Source: DATLZU01 sp035573855 (GTDB taxonomy: Bacteria > Nitrospirota > Nitrospiria > Nitrospirales > Nitrospiraceae). Taken from it: DNA of 64,000 nucleotides. Shown piece after piece: positions 44,811 through 53,332 of the stretch (its first letter is position 1; each line of letters begins with the position of its first letter). A program made the translations under genes and the position numbers. The stretch is taken from positions 4,443-68,442 of the forward strand of contig DATLZU010000026.1 in NCBI GenBank assembly GCA_035573855.1, read 5' to 3'. Below the pieces are notes generated by a model. That model did not search any database, was not told where the DNA came from, and saw only the letters and a program-made list of their open reading frames with translations.

Positions 44811-47800
44811 CGCGTGACATCGACATGGAAGCCCGCCGCATGGAATTGCGCGGCATCGTCCGCGTGGCCGGCGAGGTGATCGCGCCGTATTGGCCCATGC
44901 GCACGTTTGTGCACCACAATCCGTTGCACGGCCTCGAATATCTGCCGTTCGACGACGCGGTCGAACGGGGCGCGCAGTTCCTCGGAGGAAGGGGCTATCT
45001 CGCGGGCGACCTGTATCGGCACTATTTCCGAATTGGCCGGATTCACCTCCCTCACCTGGAAGAGGCGCTACGCCCGTTGGCCCGTGACGAGCACGTGATC
45101 GTCGGCCCGTGCCGCATCGCCCATCGCGAGGTCCTGCGGGCCTGTCTCACCCACGGGCTGTGCGCACTGCCGGACGAACCGCTCGACGCCCTGGTGGACA
45201 GCGGACCGAACGAAGACCTGGTCCGCGCCCTGGCCGACTATCTGGCTCCCGTCTTGTCGGCTCCGACCGCGCGCGAGCAGATGGCTGCGGCGGTGAAAGA
45301 GGACCGTTCGTCTCTGGGACGCTGTGTGACCCTGTCAAGTTGGTGCGACCGCACCTGCGGCACGTCCATCGTCGCCCGGGTCAACGATGAAATGGTGAAG
45401 TGGTGTGAAGCGTTTTTGGACGAAGGCCATGCCGGCTGGGCGATGCCCGGGCGGGAACGGGGGTTCTACATCGCGTGGAAATCCCTGGCGGCGAAGGAAT
45501 GGTCGCCTTGCGGCATTGCGGACAGTCGGCGGAAGATCGCGGCGCTGCCCGAGCGTCCTGAAGATGCCGTCCTGGAAAGCCTCGACCTACTCGCCATTTC
45601 CCACGAGCTTCGGCAAGACTATCTCTCGCTCCAGCTCACCGCGCTCCCTGGCTGGCCTGCGTTTATCAAGTGGCGCGAGGAACGGCCCAACTATGTGTGG
45701 CAACAGGCGTGCCCGATCAGTCTCGTGAAATTCCTGGCCGTCCGCCTCTGGTATGAGCGCGAACTGGTGCAACAAGTTTGCCGCGAAGCATTGGGGATCG
45801 CCGGGACCTTCCCCGCGGTGATGGGCTACATGGAGCAGCGCTCCGAAGCGTATTTCCTGCGCAAGGAACGGGCCACCGGGCGCTTGCCGGTTCCCTATGC
45901 CGACCTGGTCGATCGGCTGGCCCGCTGGGGCGACGGGTGGACAGAGGCGGTCGACCGCCTTCAGACGGAGATGGGCCCGCGTCGCGACCGGGCTTTCCGC
46001 TTAACCGCAGCCCGGCGCTTACTCGCGCTGGCCCAGGCGCTGGGTATCGTGCCGACGGTCCTGCTGGAGAGCGCTCCGGAGCATCTGGCCTTGCTCGCGC
46101 GCTGGATGGATGAATTCCCTGAGTCGGCTCACGGTCCCGTCTGGCTCAAGGCGTTCGAAGCCGGCTACCACGACCAGTTATTCGGCCAGCTCATGCGGAC
46201 GTCCTCCCTTTCGCGCACGAGCGAGCGGGAGCGGTCCGTTCCGGTCAGACCTCAATCGCAATCGGTCTTTTGCATCGATGTGCGGTCCGAGCCATTCCGG
46301 CGTCACTTGGAATCCACCGGCGCGAACGAGACCTACGGCTTCGCCGGGTTCTTCGCCGTCTTCATTCGCTTCCGGCCATGGGGGAAAAATCATGAGACCG
46401 AGCAGTTTCCGGTGATCATGCGGGCCAAGAACGAGGTGCGCGAGTTTCCCCGGAGCTATCATGATCACATGGTGCCCAAGCACGAATCGAGGACCAAACT
46501 GGTCCGTGCGGGACACACCCTGTTGCATGACCTCAAAGAGAACGTGGTAACACCCTATGTCATGGTGGAATCGCTGGGCTGGTTCTACGGCTTGCCGTTA
46601 TTCGGCAAGACCTTCTTTTCCGCGTGGTACCGCCGCTGGACGGCCCGGCTGCGGCGGCTCTTCGTGCCGCCCATCGCCACCACCGTGACCGTTGACAAAC
46701 TGACCCCAGCGGACACCGAAGAGCTGGTCGCGGCGGAACAGCGGGCGATCATCTGGAAGGCCTTACGCAGCGAGCTTGGCCTGCATGGCCCACGGGTTTC
46801 ACCCGAACTCGTGGAAGCGCTGCGCCGACAGGCGCTGAACGGCGACGGTTCACTGACATCCCAGGTGCCGGAGCTCGTTCAGCGCACCGAGTTCTCATCG
46901 GAAGCGCTGGCAAACTTTGTGCAGATCCTGCGCCGCCGATACGACGTCAATCCTCGGTCGGCCTCGCGGCAGCGGGAACGGATTACGCGGACGGGCTTCA
47001 CGCTGGAGGAGCAGGTCTTCACGGTGGAGACGGCGCTCCGGATGATGGGCCTCATCCGCAACTTCGCGCGACTCGTCTTGTTCTGCGCGCACGGCAGCAC
47101 GTCGGACAACAACCCGTTCGAGTCGGCGCTGGATTGCGGCGCCTGCGGTGGCAACGCCGGCAAGCCCAACGCCCGGGTGCTTGCCGGCATGGCTAACAAG
47201 CCGCAGGTCAGGGCGCGACTGGCCAAAAATGGAATCGAGATTCCGTCCGACACCTACTTCCTCGCCGGCCAGATCGATACGACGACGGACGAAGTGGAGC
47301 TTTTCGACCTCGAAGACGTCCCGCTGACCCACCGGAAAGACGTGGCCCGTTTGCTGGATGATTTGCGGGAAGCCGCCCGCTTGACCAGCCAGGAGCGGTG
47401 TGCCCGCTTTCCGGATTTGGCGCGACCGCTGTCCGTTCCGCAGGCCGTGGCGCACGTGCGCGCCCGGGCCGCCGACTGGAGTCAGATCCGGCCCGAATGG
47501 GGGCTGTCCGGCAACGCAGCCTTCATCATCGGGCGCCGCGAGCTGACGAAGGGGCTCGACCTCGCCGGGCGCGTGTTCCTGCACTCGTACGACCACCGGG
47601 AAGACCCGACCGGCCGCCTTTTGGAAGTCCTGATGACGGCGCCGCAGATCGTAGCGCAGTGGATTAACACGGAACATTATTTTTCCACCGTGGACAACGA
47701 AGTCTATGGCGCCGGGAGCAAAGTATATCATAACGTCGTGGGGCGGATCGGGATTATGTCCGGTCCCTGGAGCGATCTACGGCTCGGCCTGGCTAGGCAA

Positions 47801-48040
47801 ACGGTCATGAACGGCGAGGTCCCTTTCCACGAGCCCATGCGGTTGCTGACTGTGATCGAAGCTCCCCGAGCCATCATCGAGAAGCTGATCACGCGCCACG
47901 AGCTGTTACGCCATTTTTATCATCACGAGTGGGTGCACCTCGCCGCGCTGGACCCCTCGGACGGAGCCGTGTATCGTTACCGGCCGACCGGTGAGTGGAG
48001 TCGGGCCATCCGTTGCGATTTCCTTGCGCCGGATCGGTGA
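44798..48040 (+). CDS. dabA: DabA / MpsB (UPF0753, DUF2309) bicarbonate-forming subunit
   Basis: The 1080-residue product is a full-length DUF2309 protein. DabA has a carbonic-anhydrase-like zinc site and works as a one-way CO2 hydratase when bound to DabB. The four ligand candidates are present: Cys492 and Asp494 in VFCIDVRSE, His765 in LFCAHGSTSDNN, and Cys780 in DCGACGG. Other blocks are RTFVHHNPLHGLE near the N-terminus and NTEHYFSTVDNEVYGAGSK near the C-terminus. It is soluble and expected to dock on the inner face of DabB. The start overlaps the preceding membrane gene by 13 bases. Confidence 0.96.
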   Translation: MDQIARDIDMEARRMELRGIVRVAGEVIAPYWPMRTFVHHNPLHGLEYLPFDDAVERGAQFLGGRGYLAGDLYRHYFRIGRIHLPHLEEALRPLARDEHVIVGPCRIAHREVLRACLTHGLCALPDEPLDALVDSGPNEDLVRALADYLAPVLSAPTAREQMAAAVKEDRSSLGRCVTLSSWCDRTCGTSIVARVNDEMVKWCEAFLDEGHAGWAMPGRERGFYIAWKSLAAKEWSPCGIADSRRKIAALPERPEDAVLESLDLLAISHELRQDYLSLQLTALPGWPAFIKWREERPNYVWQQACPISLVKFLAVRLWYERELVQQVCREALGIAGTFPAVMGYMEQRSEAYFLRKERATGRLPVPYADLVDRLARWGDGWTEAVDRLQTEMGPRRDRAFRLTAARRLLALAQALGIVPTVLLESAPEHLALLARWMDEFPESAHGPVWLKAFEAGYHDQLFGQLMRTSSLSRTSERERSVPVRPQSQSVFCIDVRSEPFRRHLESTGANETYGFAGFFAVFIRFRPWGKNHETEQFPVIMRAKNEVREFPRSYHDHMVPKHESRTKLVRAGHTLLHDLKENVVTPYVMVESLGWFYGLPLFGKTFFSAWYRRWTARLRRLFVPPIATTVTVDKLTPADTEELVAAEQRAIIWKALRSELGLHGPRVSPELVEALRRQALNGDGSLTSQVPELVQRTEFSSEALANFVQILRRRYDVNPRSASRQRERITRTGFTLEEQVFTVETALRMMGLIRNFARLVLFCAHGSTSDNNPFESALDCGACGGNAGKPNARVLAGMANKPQVRARLAKNGIEIPSDTYFLAGQIDTTTDEVELFDLEDVPLTHRKDVARLLDDLREAARLTSQERCARFPDLARPLSVPQAVAHVRARAADWSQIRPEWGLSGNAAFIIGRRELTKGLDLAGRVFLHSYDHREDPTGRLLEVLMTAPQIVAQWINTEHYFSTVDNEVYGAGSKVYHNVVGRIGIMSGPWSDLRLGLARQTVMNGEVPFHEPMRLLTVIEAPRAIIEKLITRHELLRHFYHHEWVHLAALDPSDGAVYRYRPTGEWSRAIRCDFLAPDR

Positions 48041-48116
48041 CGGCGCACACCGGGACCCATCGCATCTTTAAAGGATGCCAGGTGCGGCCTGCACCGGACA
48101 GGAAAGGAGCCAACGC

Positions 48117-48458
48117 ATGAGCGCCCTGACGTTGCATCCCATGAAGGAGATTCGTGTCATCGTCGCCGGAGAACACCGGGCGTTCGTCACCGACTTGTTG
48201 GACCGGGTAAACGCCACCGGATACACGATCATCGGTAATGTGTCGGGGAAAGGCCATCATGGATTCCGCGAAGCGCACTTCATGTTCAGCGAGCAGGAAA
48301 GCCTGGTGATGATCATGACCGTCGTCCCGGAAGAGAAGGTTGAGCCGATTCTGGCCGGACTGCGCCCGTTGTTCGAACGGCACTCCGGCGTGATGTTCGT
48401 CGCGAACGTGGCCGTCAGCCGGCGGGAATATTTCGGCAAGACGGACGGCGGGAGCTGA
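48117..48458 (+). CDS. PII-like regulatory protein of the DAB/Mps operon
   Basis: From the ATG at 48117 (after AGGAAAGGAGC) the product has 113 residues, the normal PII size. It reads MKEIRVIVAGEHRAFVTDLL, a ferredoxin-like beta-alpha-beta start, and ends VMFVANVAVSRREYFGK. The T-loop region (SGKGHHGFREAHFMF) differs from GlnB/GlnK and has no uridylylation Tyr, so it is a PII-like protein rather than a nitrogen regulator. PII-like proteins bind adenyl nucleotides or bicarbonate and control carbon transporters such as SbtA. Placed 76 bp after dabA, it probably regulates this transporter. Confidence 0.85.
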   Translation: MSALTLHPMKEIRVIVAGEHRAFVTDLLDRVNATGYTIIGNVSGKGHHGFREAHFMFSEQESLVMIMTVVPEEKVEPILAGLRPLFERHSGVMFVANVAVSRREYFGKTDGGS

Positions 48459-48490
48459 ACGCTGGAGGATGAGGAGTTCCCTGTTCGCCC

Positions 48491-48520
48491 TTGTCTTTGC
48501 TCGACGGGTTTGTCTACAAT
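48491..48520 (+). promoter_or_regulatory. probable promoter for the 89-residue unknown protein
   Basis: TTGTCT (48491-48496) and TACAAT (48515-48520) are 18 bp apart, with four and five of six matches. They lie 35 bp before the GTG at 48556 and just after the PII-like gene, so the next gene has its own start signal. Confidence 0.5.
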
Positions 48521-48555
48521 GACCGCCTCATCGGCCGATGGAAGGGAGACCCCGC

Positions 48556-48825
48556 GTGAAGGGTTTGCGATTCGAGCGAATCGGCAGAGACCGATACTAC
48601 AACGTCGTCTTTCACATTGGCTCGACCTATGTACCGGTAAGCGACGAGACGGTCGAAGAACTCAAGGCGCACAGCTTGTTGCCGGCCGAGCGGTTTCTCG
48701 ACCTGCTGCTCGACAAGGTCGGCTATTCGTCCTACCTCAAAGATCAGATCCGCGCCGAACTGAAAAGCGCCGGCGACCCCGTCACCCAAATCACGGTGCT
48801 CCAAGGAACGATCCGGGAGCTGTAG
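48556..48825 (+). CDS. small cytoplasmic protein, unknown
   Basis: The GTG at 48556 has GGAAGGGA seven bases upstream; an ATG at 48538 overlaps that site and is less likely. The 89-residue product (KGLRFERIGRDRYYNVVFHI, then VPVSDETVEELKAHSLLPAE, LDLLLDKVGYSSYLKDQIRA) is soluble and mixed alpha/beta, with no Cys and no signal peptide. No family is recognised. A promoter at 48491-48520 precedes it. Confidence 0.6.
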   Translation: MKGLRFERIGRDRYYNVVFHIGSTYVPVSDETVEELKAHSLLPAERFLDLLLDKVGYSSYLKDQIRAELKSAGDPVTQITVLQGTIREL

Positions 48826-48844
48826 GCGCCACGCGCGGCGTGCG

Positions 48845-49888
48845 TCACGTATCCCACGCCCCGCCTTCTTTGAAGATCTGGTTCATGATCTCGTTTTTCT
48901 TCTGGGGATCCCGCTCGTACTTGAGCGCCTTGGTGTAGTTGTCGATGGCGGTCTGCACCTTCCCGCGACAGGCATACACCTTCGCCACGCCCAGGTAGGC
49001 GCGCGCATTCTCAGGATCGGCTTTCAAGGCCCGGTTGAAGGCGTCCATGGCGTCCTCCAGATGCCCCTTTTCAAACAACAGCCAACCGATTTCGACGCGC
49101 GCGGGCGCGAAATCGGGATTCGCCTGGACCGCCGCCTCATATTCTTTCAGCGCCAAATCTTTCCGACCCCGACTTTCGTACAAGCCGCCCAGTGCATAGC
49201 GCACCTCCGCGTCTTGGGGGTTCAGGCGAACCGCCTCCTTGTATTCCAGCAACGCCGCCTCCGTCTTGCCCTGCTCCAGCAGGGCGCAAGCGAGATTCGC
49301 ATGGGCGATCGGGTCGTTCGGATTCAGCCGGATCACTTCGCGGTACTGGGGAATCGCCATCTCGAGCCGGCCCTGTTCCTGATAGGCCACCCCTAGGTTG
49401 GTCCGGGCCGGGATGTAGGTCGGGTCCAGCTTGACGGCCTCACGGTATTCCTTGATCGCCAGTTCAAGCCGGTCCGCACGCTCATGGATCTGGGCGAGGA
49501 AATAATGCGGATAAGCGGAAAGCGGATCGAGTCTAATGGCCTCCTTGTAACACTCCACCGACTGCTCGGATTTCCCGGATTGAGCCAGGAACAATCCCAT
49601 GACCAAGTGGACGGTGGCCTTGTCCGGATGCCGGGCACGCAAGTCCTCCATCCAGGCGCGGATCACCTCGATGTCCTCGCCCTCCTTCAACGCTTGGGCG
49701 TGAGTCTTCCAGGCCTCCGCGAATCGTCCTTTGATGAGATGCACGACATTCAGCGCGAAGTACGGCCGCGGCTCGCGTCGGTCCTCCGGCACCGCCTGTG
49801 CCCACGCCGTCGCTTCCCCGAGCGCCGCGTCCCAGTCGCCCCGCAGGATGGCCTCTTCGATCCGAACCGCGTAGTCCGACCCGCTCAA
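48845..49888 (-). CDS. TPR-repeat protein
   Basis: The 347-residue product has about seven canonical 34-residue TPR motifs (for example AIKEYREAVKLDPTYIPA and AIPQYREVIRLNPNDPIA) after a helical N-terminus, and ends with GKVQTAIDNYTKALKYERD. There is no signal peptide, so it is cytoplasmic. Such proteins bind partner peptides in assembly or stress responses; the partner is unknown. Its ATG overlaps the DUF2231 stop by four bases, so the two are co-expressed. Confidence 0.88.
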   Translation of the reverse strand: MSGSDYAVRIEEAILRGDWDAALGEATAWAQAVPEDRREPRPYFALNVVHLIKGRFAEAWKTHAQALKEGEDIEVIRAWMEDLRARHPDKATVHLVMGLFLAQSGKSEQSVECYKEAIRLDPLSAYPHYFLAQIHERADRLELAIKEYREAVKLDPTYIPARTNLGVAYQEQGRLEMAIPQYREVIRLNPNDPIAHANLACALLEQGKTEAALLEYKEAVRLNPQDAEVRYALGGLYESRGRKDLALKEYEAAVQANPDFAPARVEIGWLLFEKGHLEDAMDAFNRALKADPENARAYLGVAKVYACRGKVQTAIDNYTKALKYERDPQKKNEIMNQIFKEGGAWDT

Positions 49889-50382
49889 TGGTGCCTCTTG
49901 TCCTTATGATGTCTGCCTTGTGGTGCCGGTTCCGGGAGGTCGATCCCGACGAAATGGCGGTAGACCAATTCGCCTCCGTACCACCCCTGCACCCCGGTCA
50001 GCGTCGCACCGAGCACATTGACGATCACCGGCAGCGCGACGGTGCCGGAAGCCGGGAGGTCGCCTCCGTTGCGCACCGCCAGATTCAACCCTTGGATCAC
50101 CAGCAAGCCAACCCCGAAGATGAAATGCGACAGGGCCGGATGCCGGGCGGCCGCTGTTCGCTCGCGGATGATCGCCAGAAAATCGGGAAATCCGGTGGCG
50201 GCGGCGCCCAGGTGCGTCACTACCCCGAACACCAGCGCCCAGTAGGCGGCGCGAAACCAGAAGGCGTCGCGGAGGAGAAGATACAGGACATCGCACACCA
50301 ACGCCGCGGAGTACAGCCCGATGGGAAATCCCACTGCCATGGCATGAATCGGATGCCCGCGAAACTGCAACCGGCTTTTCAT
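49885..50382 (-). CDS. DUF2231 membrane protein
   Basis: The 165-residue product has four hydrophobic helices and the DUF2231 opening RGHPIHAMAVGFPIGLYSAAL, with the conserved His-Pro-Ile-His. Further landmarks are GAAATGFPDFLAI and the C-terminal VNVLGATLTGVQGWYGGELVY. The conserved His residues suggest haem or quinone binding, and some members sit near cytochrome or vitamin-K-like genes, but the role is not proven. The tail is rich in His, Lys and Arg. It is coupled to the TPR gene. Confidence 0.85.
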   Translation of the reverse strand: MKSRLQFRGHPIHAMAVGFPIGLYSAALVCDVLYLLLRDAFWFRAAYWALVFGVVTHLGAAATGFPDFLAIIRERTAAARHPALSHFIFGVGLLVIQGLNLAVRNGGDLPASGTVALPVIVNVLGATLTGVQGWYGGELVYRHFVGIDLPEPAPQGRHHKDKRHH

Positions 50383-50395
50383 GGACCATCACCCC

Positions 50396-51904
50396 TTATC
50401 GGGTGAGCGTGTCCTCCACGTCCGGCGGCGTCGCCTGGACCAGATCGCCCAGCATCGGATAGCGCTCGGCGAGCTTTCGTTTCATCGACCAGGCGACGGT
50501 CCGGTATGACCAGTGTCCTTTCACGCCCGACCGGAGCTTGGCGATGTACTCCGCCTCCGCGAAGTCCATCTTGAACAGGCAACGGACCCGGAAGCCAAAG
50601 GGAATCGCGTAGAGCGCGGCTTCCTGGCTGGTTTCGCGCAACCGCTCGATGTCCGCTTTCACGGCGTCCATGGCATCCCGATAGTCCCGTTCGAGCCCGG
50701 CTTGGACGAGCGCCGGCGGGATGTCGTATCCGTGGACGGTCGTGAAGTTCTGCTGGACCTGCTGGCAACGCCGGTGTCGGTGCAGGTCCCGCCAGCCGCC
50801 GATGTCCATGAGGATGTCGAAGACGAACGCATACCCGCTACGGAACTCCTTGACCAATTCGTCGTAGGGCCCGCGCTTCCGCAGTGCGACTTCGATTGTG
50901 TCTCGCTTTTGCTTCTCAGTCCACTCGCGCACGACGGCAAGAATGTGTCGATACGGCGCCTGCGTTACGCGATAGAGCAGCGTGGCGACGAGTTCGTCGA
51001 GCGGGTGATGGGGCTCGATGAGGTCCACCGGGTCGTCCTGCTTTCTCAGCCTGTTGGGCGCCCGCACCGAATCCGGTTGATCGAGTCCCGTCCCCTTCAG
51101 CACTTCGCGCGCGTGCCGCGCCAGATCCCGGTACACTTCGGCCTGATAGGCGCTCGCCTTGGCATGCCTGGCCAGCGTCGGCGCCAGCGGCTCGGCCAGC
51201 CCGGCCGCCTGCCCCACCAGTTCTTTCCAAAGATTGACGGGGGGGCGGAGGCAGGCTTCTTTCAGTTCTTCCCCGATGGCCCGCAGTTCCGGTAACGGGG
51301 AGGAGAGCAGGCGTGTCATCTGCTTTTCAAGCGTCCTGATGCTCACCACCTGCCCGACATTGGTGCAGGCGGCGAGTGGCAGGAGGTAGCGCGTCACGTC
51401 GAACGCACGGGCCGCGATCGTCCGTTGGTATTGCGCCGGCGTCATAGATTCCGGCCGCGGCTCGCGTTCGGACAGGAATCGGGTCAGCGGCTCATGCAAT
51501 GTGCGGTACACGTTGGCTAGGCTGCGGAGAATGCCCTGATAGATCCCTTCCGTTTCTGTGCCGCGGATGGAGTCCGGCACGTACCAGGTGCTGGAGGCGA
51601 AGTTCTGGTAGCGGCTGGATTTCGCCTGACCGTCCCACAACGGTTCGTCCTCCAGTCGGATCGCCGCCAACTCCGAGATGTGCTCGAAACAGACGATGAC
51701 ATGCCCCAAATCGGCGATCGAGGCGTGCCCGTAATCGAAGTAGAACTGTTCCCAGAACCTCTCGGACGAGTGGGCGTGGACCCACCGGATGCTGTCCTCA
51801 ATCGAATCCGGCGAGCGGCTGTAGCGGGCCAACGCGTACGCGGATTTCTCCGGCGGCATGGGCGCAACGGCGATGACCCTACGTTGTGACCCGACAGTGG
51901 TCAT
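50396..51904 (-). CDS. thyX: double-length ThyX-like thymidylate synthase
   Basis: The 502-residue product is about twice the size of ordinary ThyX (about 220-250) and seems to hold two ThyX folds. The N-terminal copy has DYGHASIADLGHVIVCFEH and a degraded GQAKSSRYQNF where the ThyX motif should be. The C-terminal copy has GGWRDLHRHRRCQQVQQNF, with the RHR of the ThyX signature (RHRxxSxNExSxRY), though the rest differs. So one or both sites may be altered. ThyX makes dTMP from dUMP using FAD, NADPH and methylene-tetrahydrofolate. Similar double proteins are recalled in several phyla. No thyA is in the window, so whether this is the only synthase is unknown. Confidence 0.8.
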   Translation of the reverse strand: MTTVGSQRRVIAVAPMPPEKSAYALARYSRSPDSIEDSIRWVHAHSSERFWEQFYFDYGHASIADLGHVIVCFEHISELAAIRLEDEPLWDGQAKSSRYQNFASSTWYVPDSIRGTETEGIYQGILRSLANVYRTLHEPLTRFLSEREPRPESMTPAQYQRTIAARAFDVTRYLLPLAACTNVGQVVSIRTLEKQMTRLLSSPLPELRAIGEELKEACLRPPVNLWKELVGQAAGLAEPLAPTLARHAKASAYQAEVYRDLARHAREVLKGTGLDQPDSVRAPNRLRKQDDPVDLIEPHHPLDELVATLLYRVTQAPYRHILAVVREWTEKQKRDTIEVALRKRGPYDELVKEFRSGYAFVFDILMDIGGWRDLHRHRRCQQVQQNFTTVHGYDIPPALVQAGLERDYRDAMDAVKADIERLRETSQEAALYAIPFGFRVRCLFKMDFAEAEYIAKLRSGVKGHWSYRTVAWSMKRKLAERYPMLGDLVQATPPDVEDTLTR

Positions 51905-51988
51905 GCCTCTCCTCCTCCGGCGTAATCGGTCATCGGCGATCCCTTCTTCTCCACCATCGCGTCTTGATCACCGATCAATGACCTCCGG

Positions 51989-53065
51989 TTACCAGGCGCT
52001 CCCAAACAATGCCCATGCCGCGCCCAGTGCGAACGCGGTGTTGGCCACCGTCGCCAGAAAATAGACCGCCACCGGACGCCAGCCCACCTCGGCAAACTCC
52101 GCGAAAGACAACTCCAAACCGATGCAGACAAAGGCCGCAGTCAGAAACCAGTTCCGCAACGGGACGATCGCGTGTTTGACGTGCTCCGGCTCAAGGAGCC
52201 CGACGGTGGCGAACGCCGAAGCGGTCATGAAGCCCAGGACGAATTTCGGAAACCGGGTCCAGATCTCGCGCGGACTGGGCCGCTGGTCCGGCCGGCGTTC
52301 GATGACAACAACCCAATACAACGCCAACAAGAACGCGGCGAACCCAATGAGGGCGTTCTGGGATAGCTTCACGACCGAGGCGACCTTCATGGCGGTTTCA
52401 CTGTGGATTGCGCCGGCCCCGACCACGGCGGCGGTTGTATCGATGTTGCCACCGATCCACGCGCCAGCCACCTCGGCGGAGAGATCCAATGCTTTCGCCG
52501 CGTAGGGCTGGAGCAGCATGAGCGGCAGCGCGAATATGATCACCAGCGTGGCCACATAGGCCAAGTGCTCTTTCTTCGCCAACACCGCGCCCGCGGCGGC
52601 GATGGCGGCGGAAACTCCGCAAATCGAGACGGAGGCGGCCATCAGCGCGCGCAACTTGGCATCGAGCCGAAACCACGCGGCCAAGCGCCAGGTCAAGAAG
52701 AACACCGCCGTGACGACCAACACTGCTTGGATCAGACCCTTGGCTCCGATACGCAGGACGTCTGCCAAGTTGATCGTGGCGCCCATCAGGACAAGTCCCG
52801 TCTTCAGGAAAAATTCCGTTCCTATCACGGTGCTGACGTGCGTACGCACCCCGGCGGCGCTGATCGCCAGATTGGCTGCCAGTCCCAGTGTGACGGCCCA
52901 CACAGGATATTCTAACAACTCCCGACCGAGCCACGCCTTGCTCGTCTGAGCCAGCCGATTGGCGATCACCGCCAGCAGGATGACAAACAGAAACGAAAGC
53001 GCCGCGGCAAGGCGCCGGGTCCTTGTTTCGGTCCGGCCCGCCACTCTCGGATCTTCCTTCGACAT
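51989..53065 (-). CDS. YeiH-family putative sulfate exporter, main part
   Basis: The 358-residue product has about ten helices and the YeiH family blocks FFLKTGLVLMGATINLADVL, ICGVSAAIAAAGAVLAKKE, GAWIGGNIDTTAAVVGAGAI and VKLSQNALIGFAAF. It would be an inner-membrane transporter; sulfate or other anion export is the usual guess. The first helix seen in many family members is absent from this ORF but is found, in the same frame, in the 28-codon ORF upstream, with one TGA and two codons between. It is the second gene of that pair. Confidence 0.85.
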   Translation of the reverse strand: MSKEDPRVAGRTETRTRRLAAALSFLFVILLAVIANRLAQTSKAWLGRELLEYPVWAVTLGLAANLAISAAGVRTHVSTVIGTEFFLKTGLVLMGATINLADVLRIGAKGLIQAVLVVTAVFFLTWRLAAWFRLDAKLRALMAASVSICGVSAAIAAAGAVLAKKEHLAYVATLVIIFALPLMLLQPYAAKALDLSAEVAGAWIGGNIDTTAAVVGAGAIHSETAMKVASVVKLSQNALIGFAAFLLALYWVVVIERRPDQRPSPREIWTRFPKFVLGFMTASAFATVGLLEPEHVKHAIVPLRNWFLTAAFVCIGLELSFAEFAEVGWRPVAVYFLATVANTAFALGAAWALFGSAW

Positions 53066-53071
53066 CGACGA

Positions 53072-53158
53072 TCACCAGGGGACATGCGTGATCAGCCCTG
53101 CCCCGACCATGGCCGCCAATCCCAACCCGATGATGACTGCGAGCCAGTCTTCACTCAT
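53072..53158 (-). CDS. 28-residue membrane peptide, the missing first helix of YeiH
   Basis: The ATG at 53156-53158 opens MSEDWLAVIIGLGLAAMVGA, followed by GLITHVPW and TGA (53072-53074). The sequence looks exactly like the N-terminal helix of full-length YeiH proteins (acidic start, Trp, glycine-rich helix, Val-Pro-Trp end). After the TGA the frame continues with two Ser codons into the ATG of the main ORF. It is therefore either a split gene with a separate small subunit or a readthrough or mutation case. A weak GGCGGA ribosome-binding site and a promoter at 53215-53244 precede it. Confidence 0.6.
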   Translation of the reverse strand: MSEDWLAVIIGLGLAAMVGAGLITHVPW

Positions 53159-53214
53159 TTCCGCCGCAAGCCGAACGAGACGCCAGATCGCGATCATCCC
53201 GTTCGGTGCGCCGC

Positions 53215-53244
53215 ACTATAAACGCCTGGAGGCTGTCGCTGCAA
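53215..53244 (-). promoter_or_regulatory. promoter for the YeiH pair
   Basis: On the minus strand TTGCAG (53239-53244) and TATAGT (53215-53220) are 18 bp apart. The -10 is good and the -35 weak. Transcription would start near 53208, about 50 nt before the 28-residue ORF. It is close to the divergent hisS promoter. Confidence 0.4.
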
Positions 53245-53270
53245 GGAGGCAGCGCAGGTGAGGAGGCGCG

Positions 53271-53300
53271 TTGACTTGCTGCGAATGCCGCCGCTATAGT
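53271..53300 (+). promoter_or_regulatory. strong promoter of hisS
   Basis: TTGACT (53271-53276), an 18-bp spacer and TATAGT (53295-53300) are each five of six matches to sigma-70 consensus. The start site would be near 53307, giving a leader of only about 25 nt before hisS. Confidence 0.7.
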
Positions 53301-53332
53301 GCGCCTCGCACACGCGAACGACCGCAGCCGCC

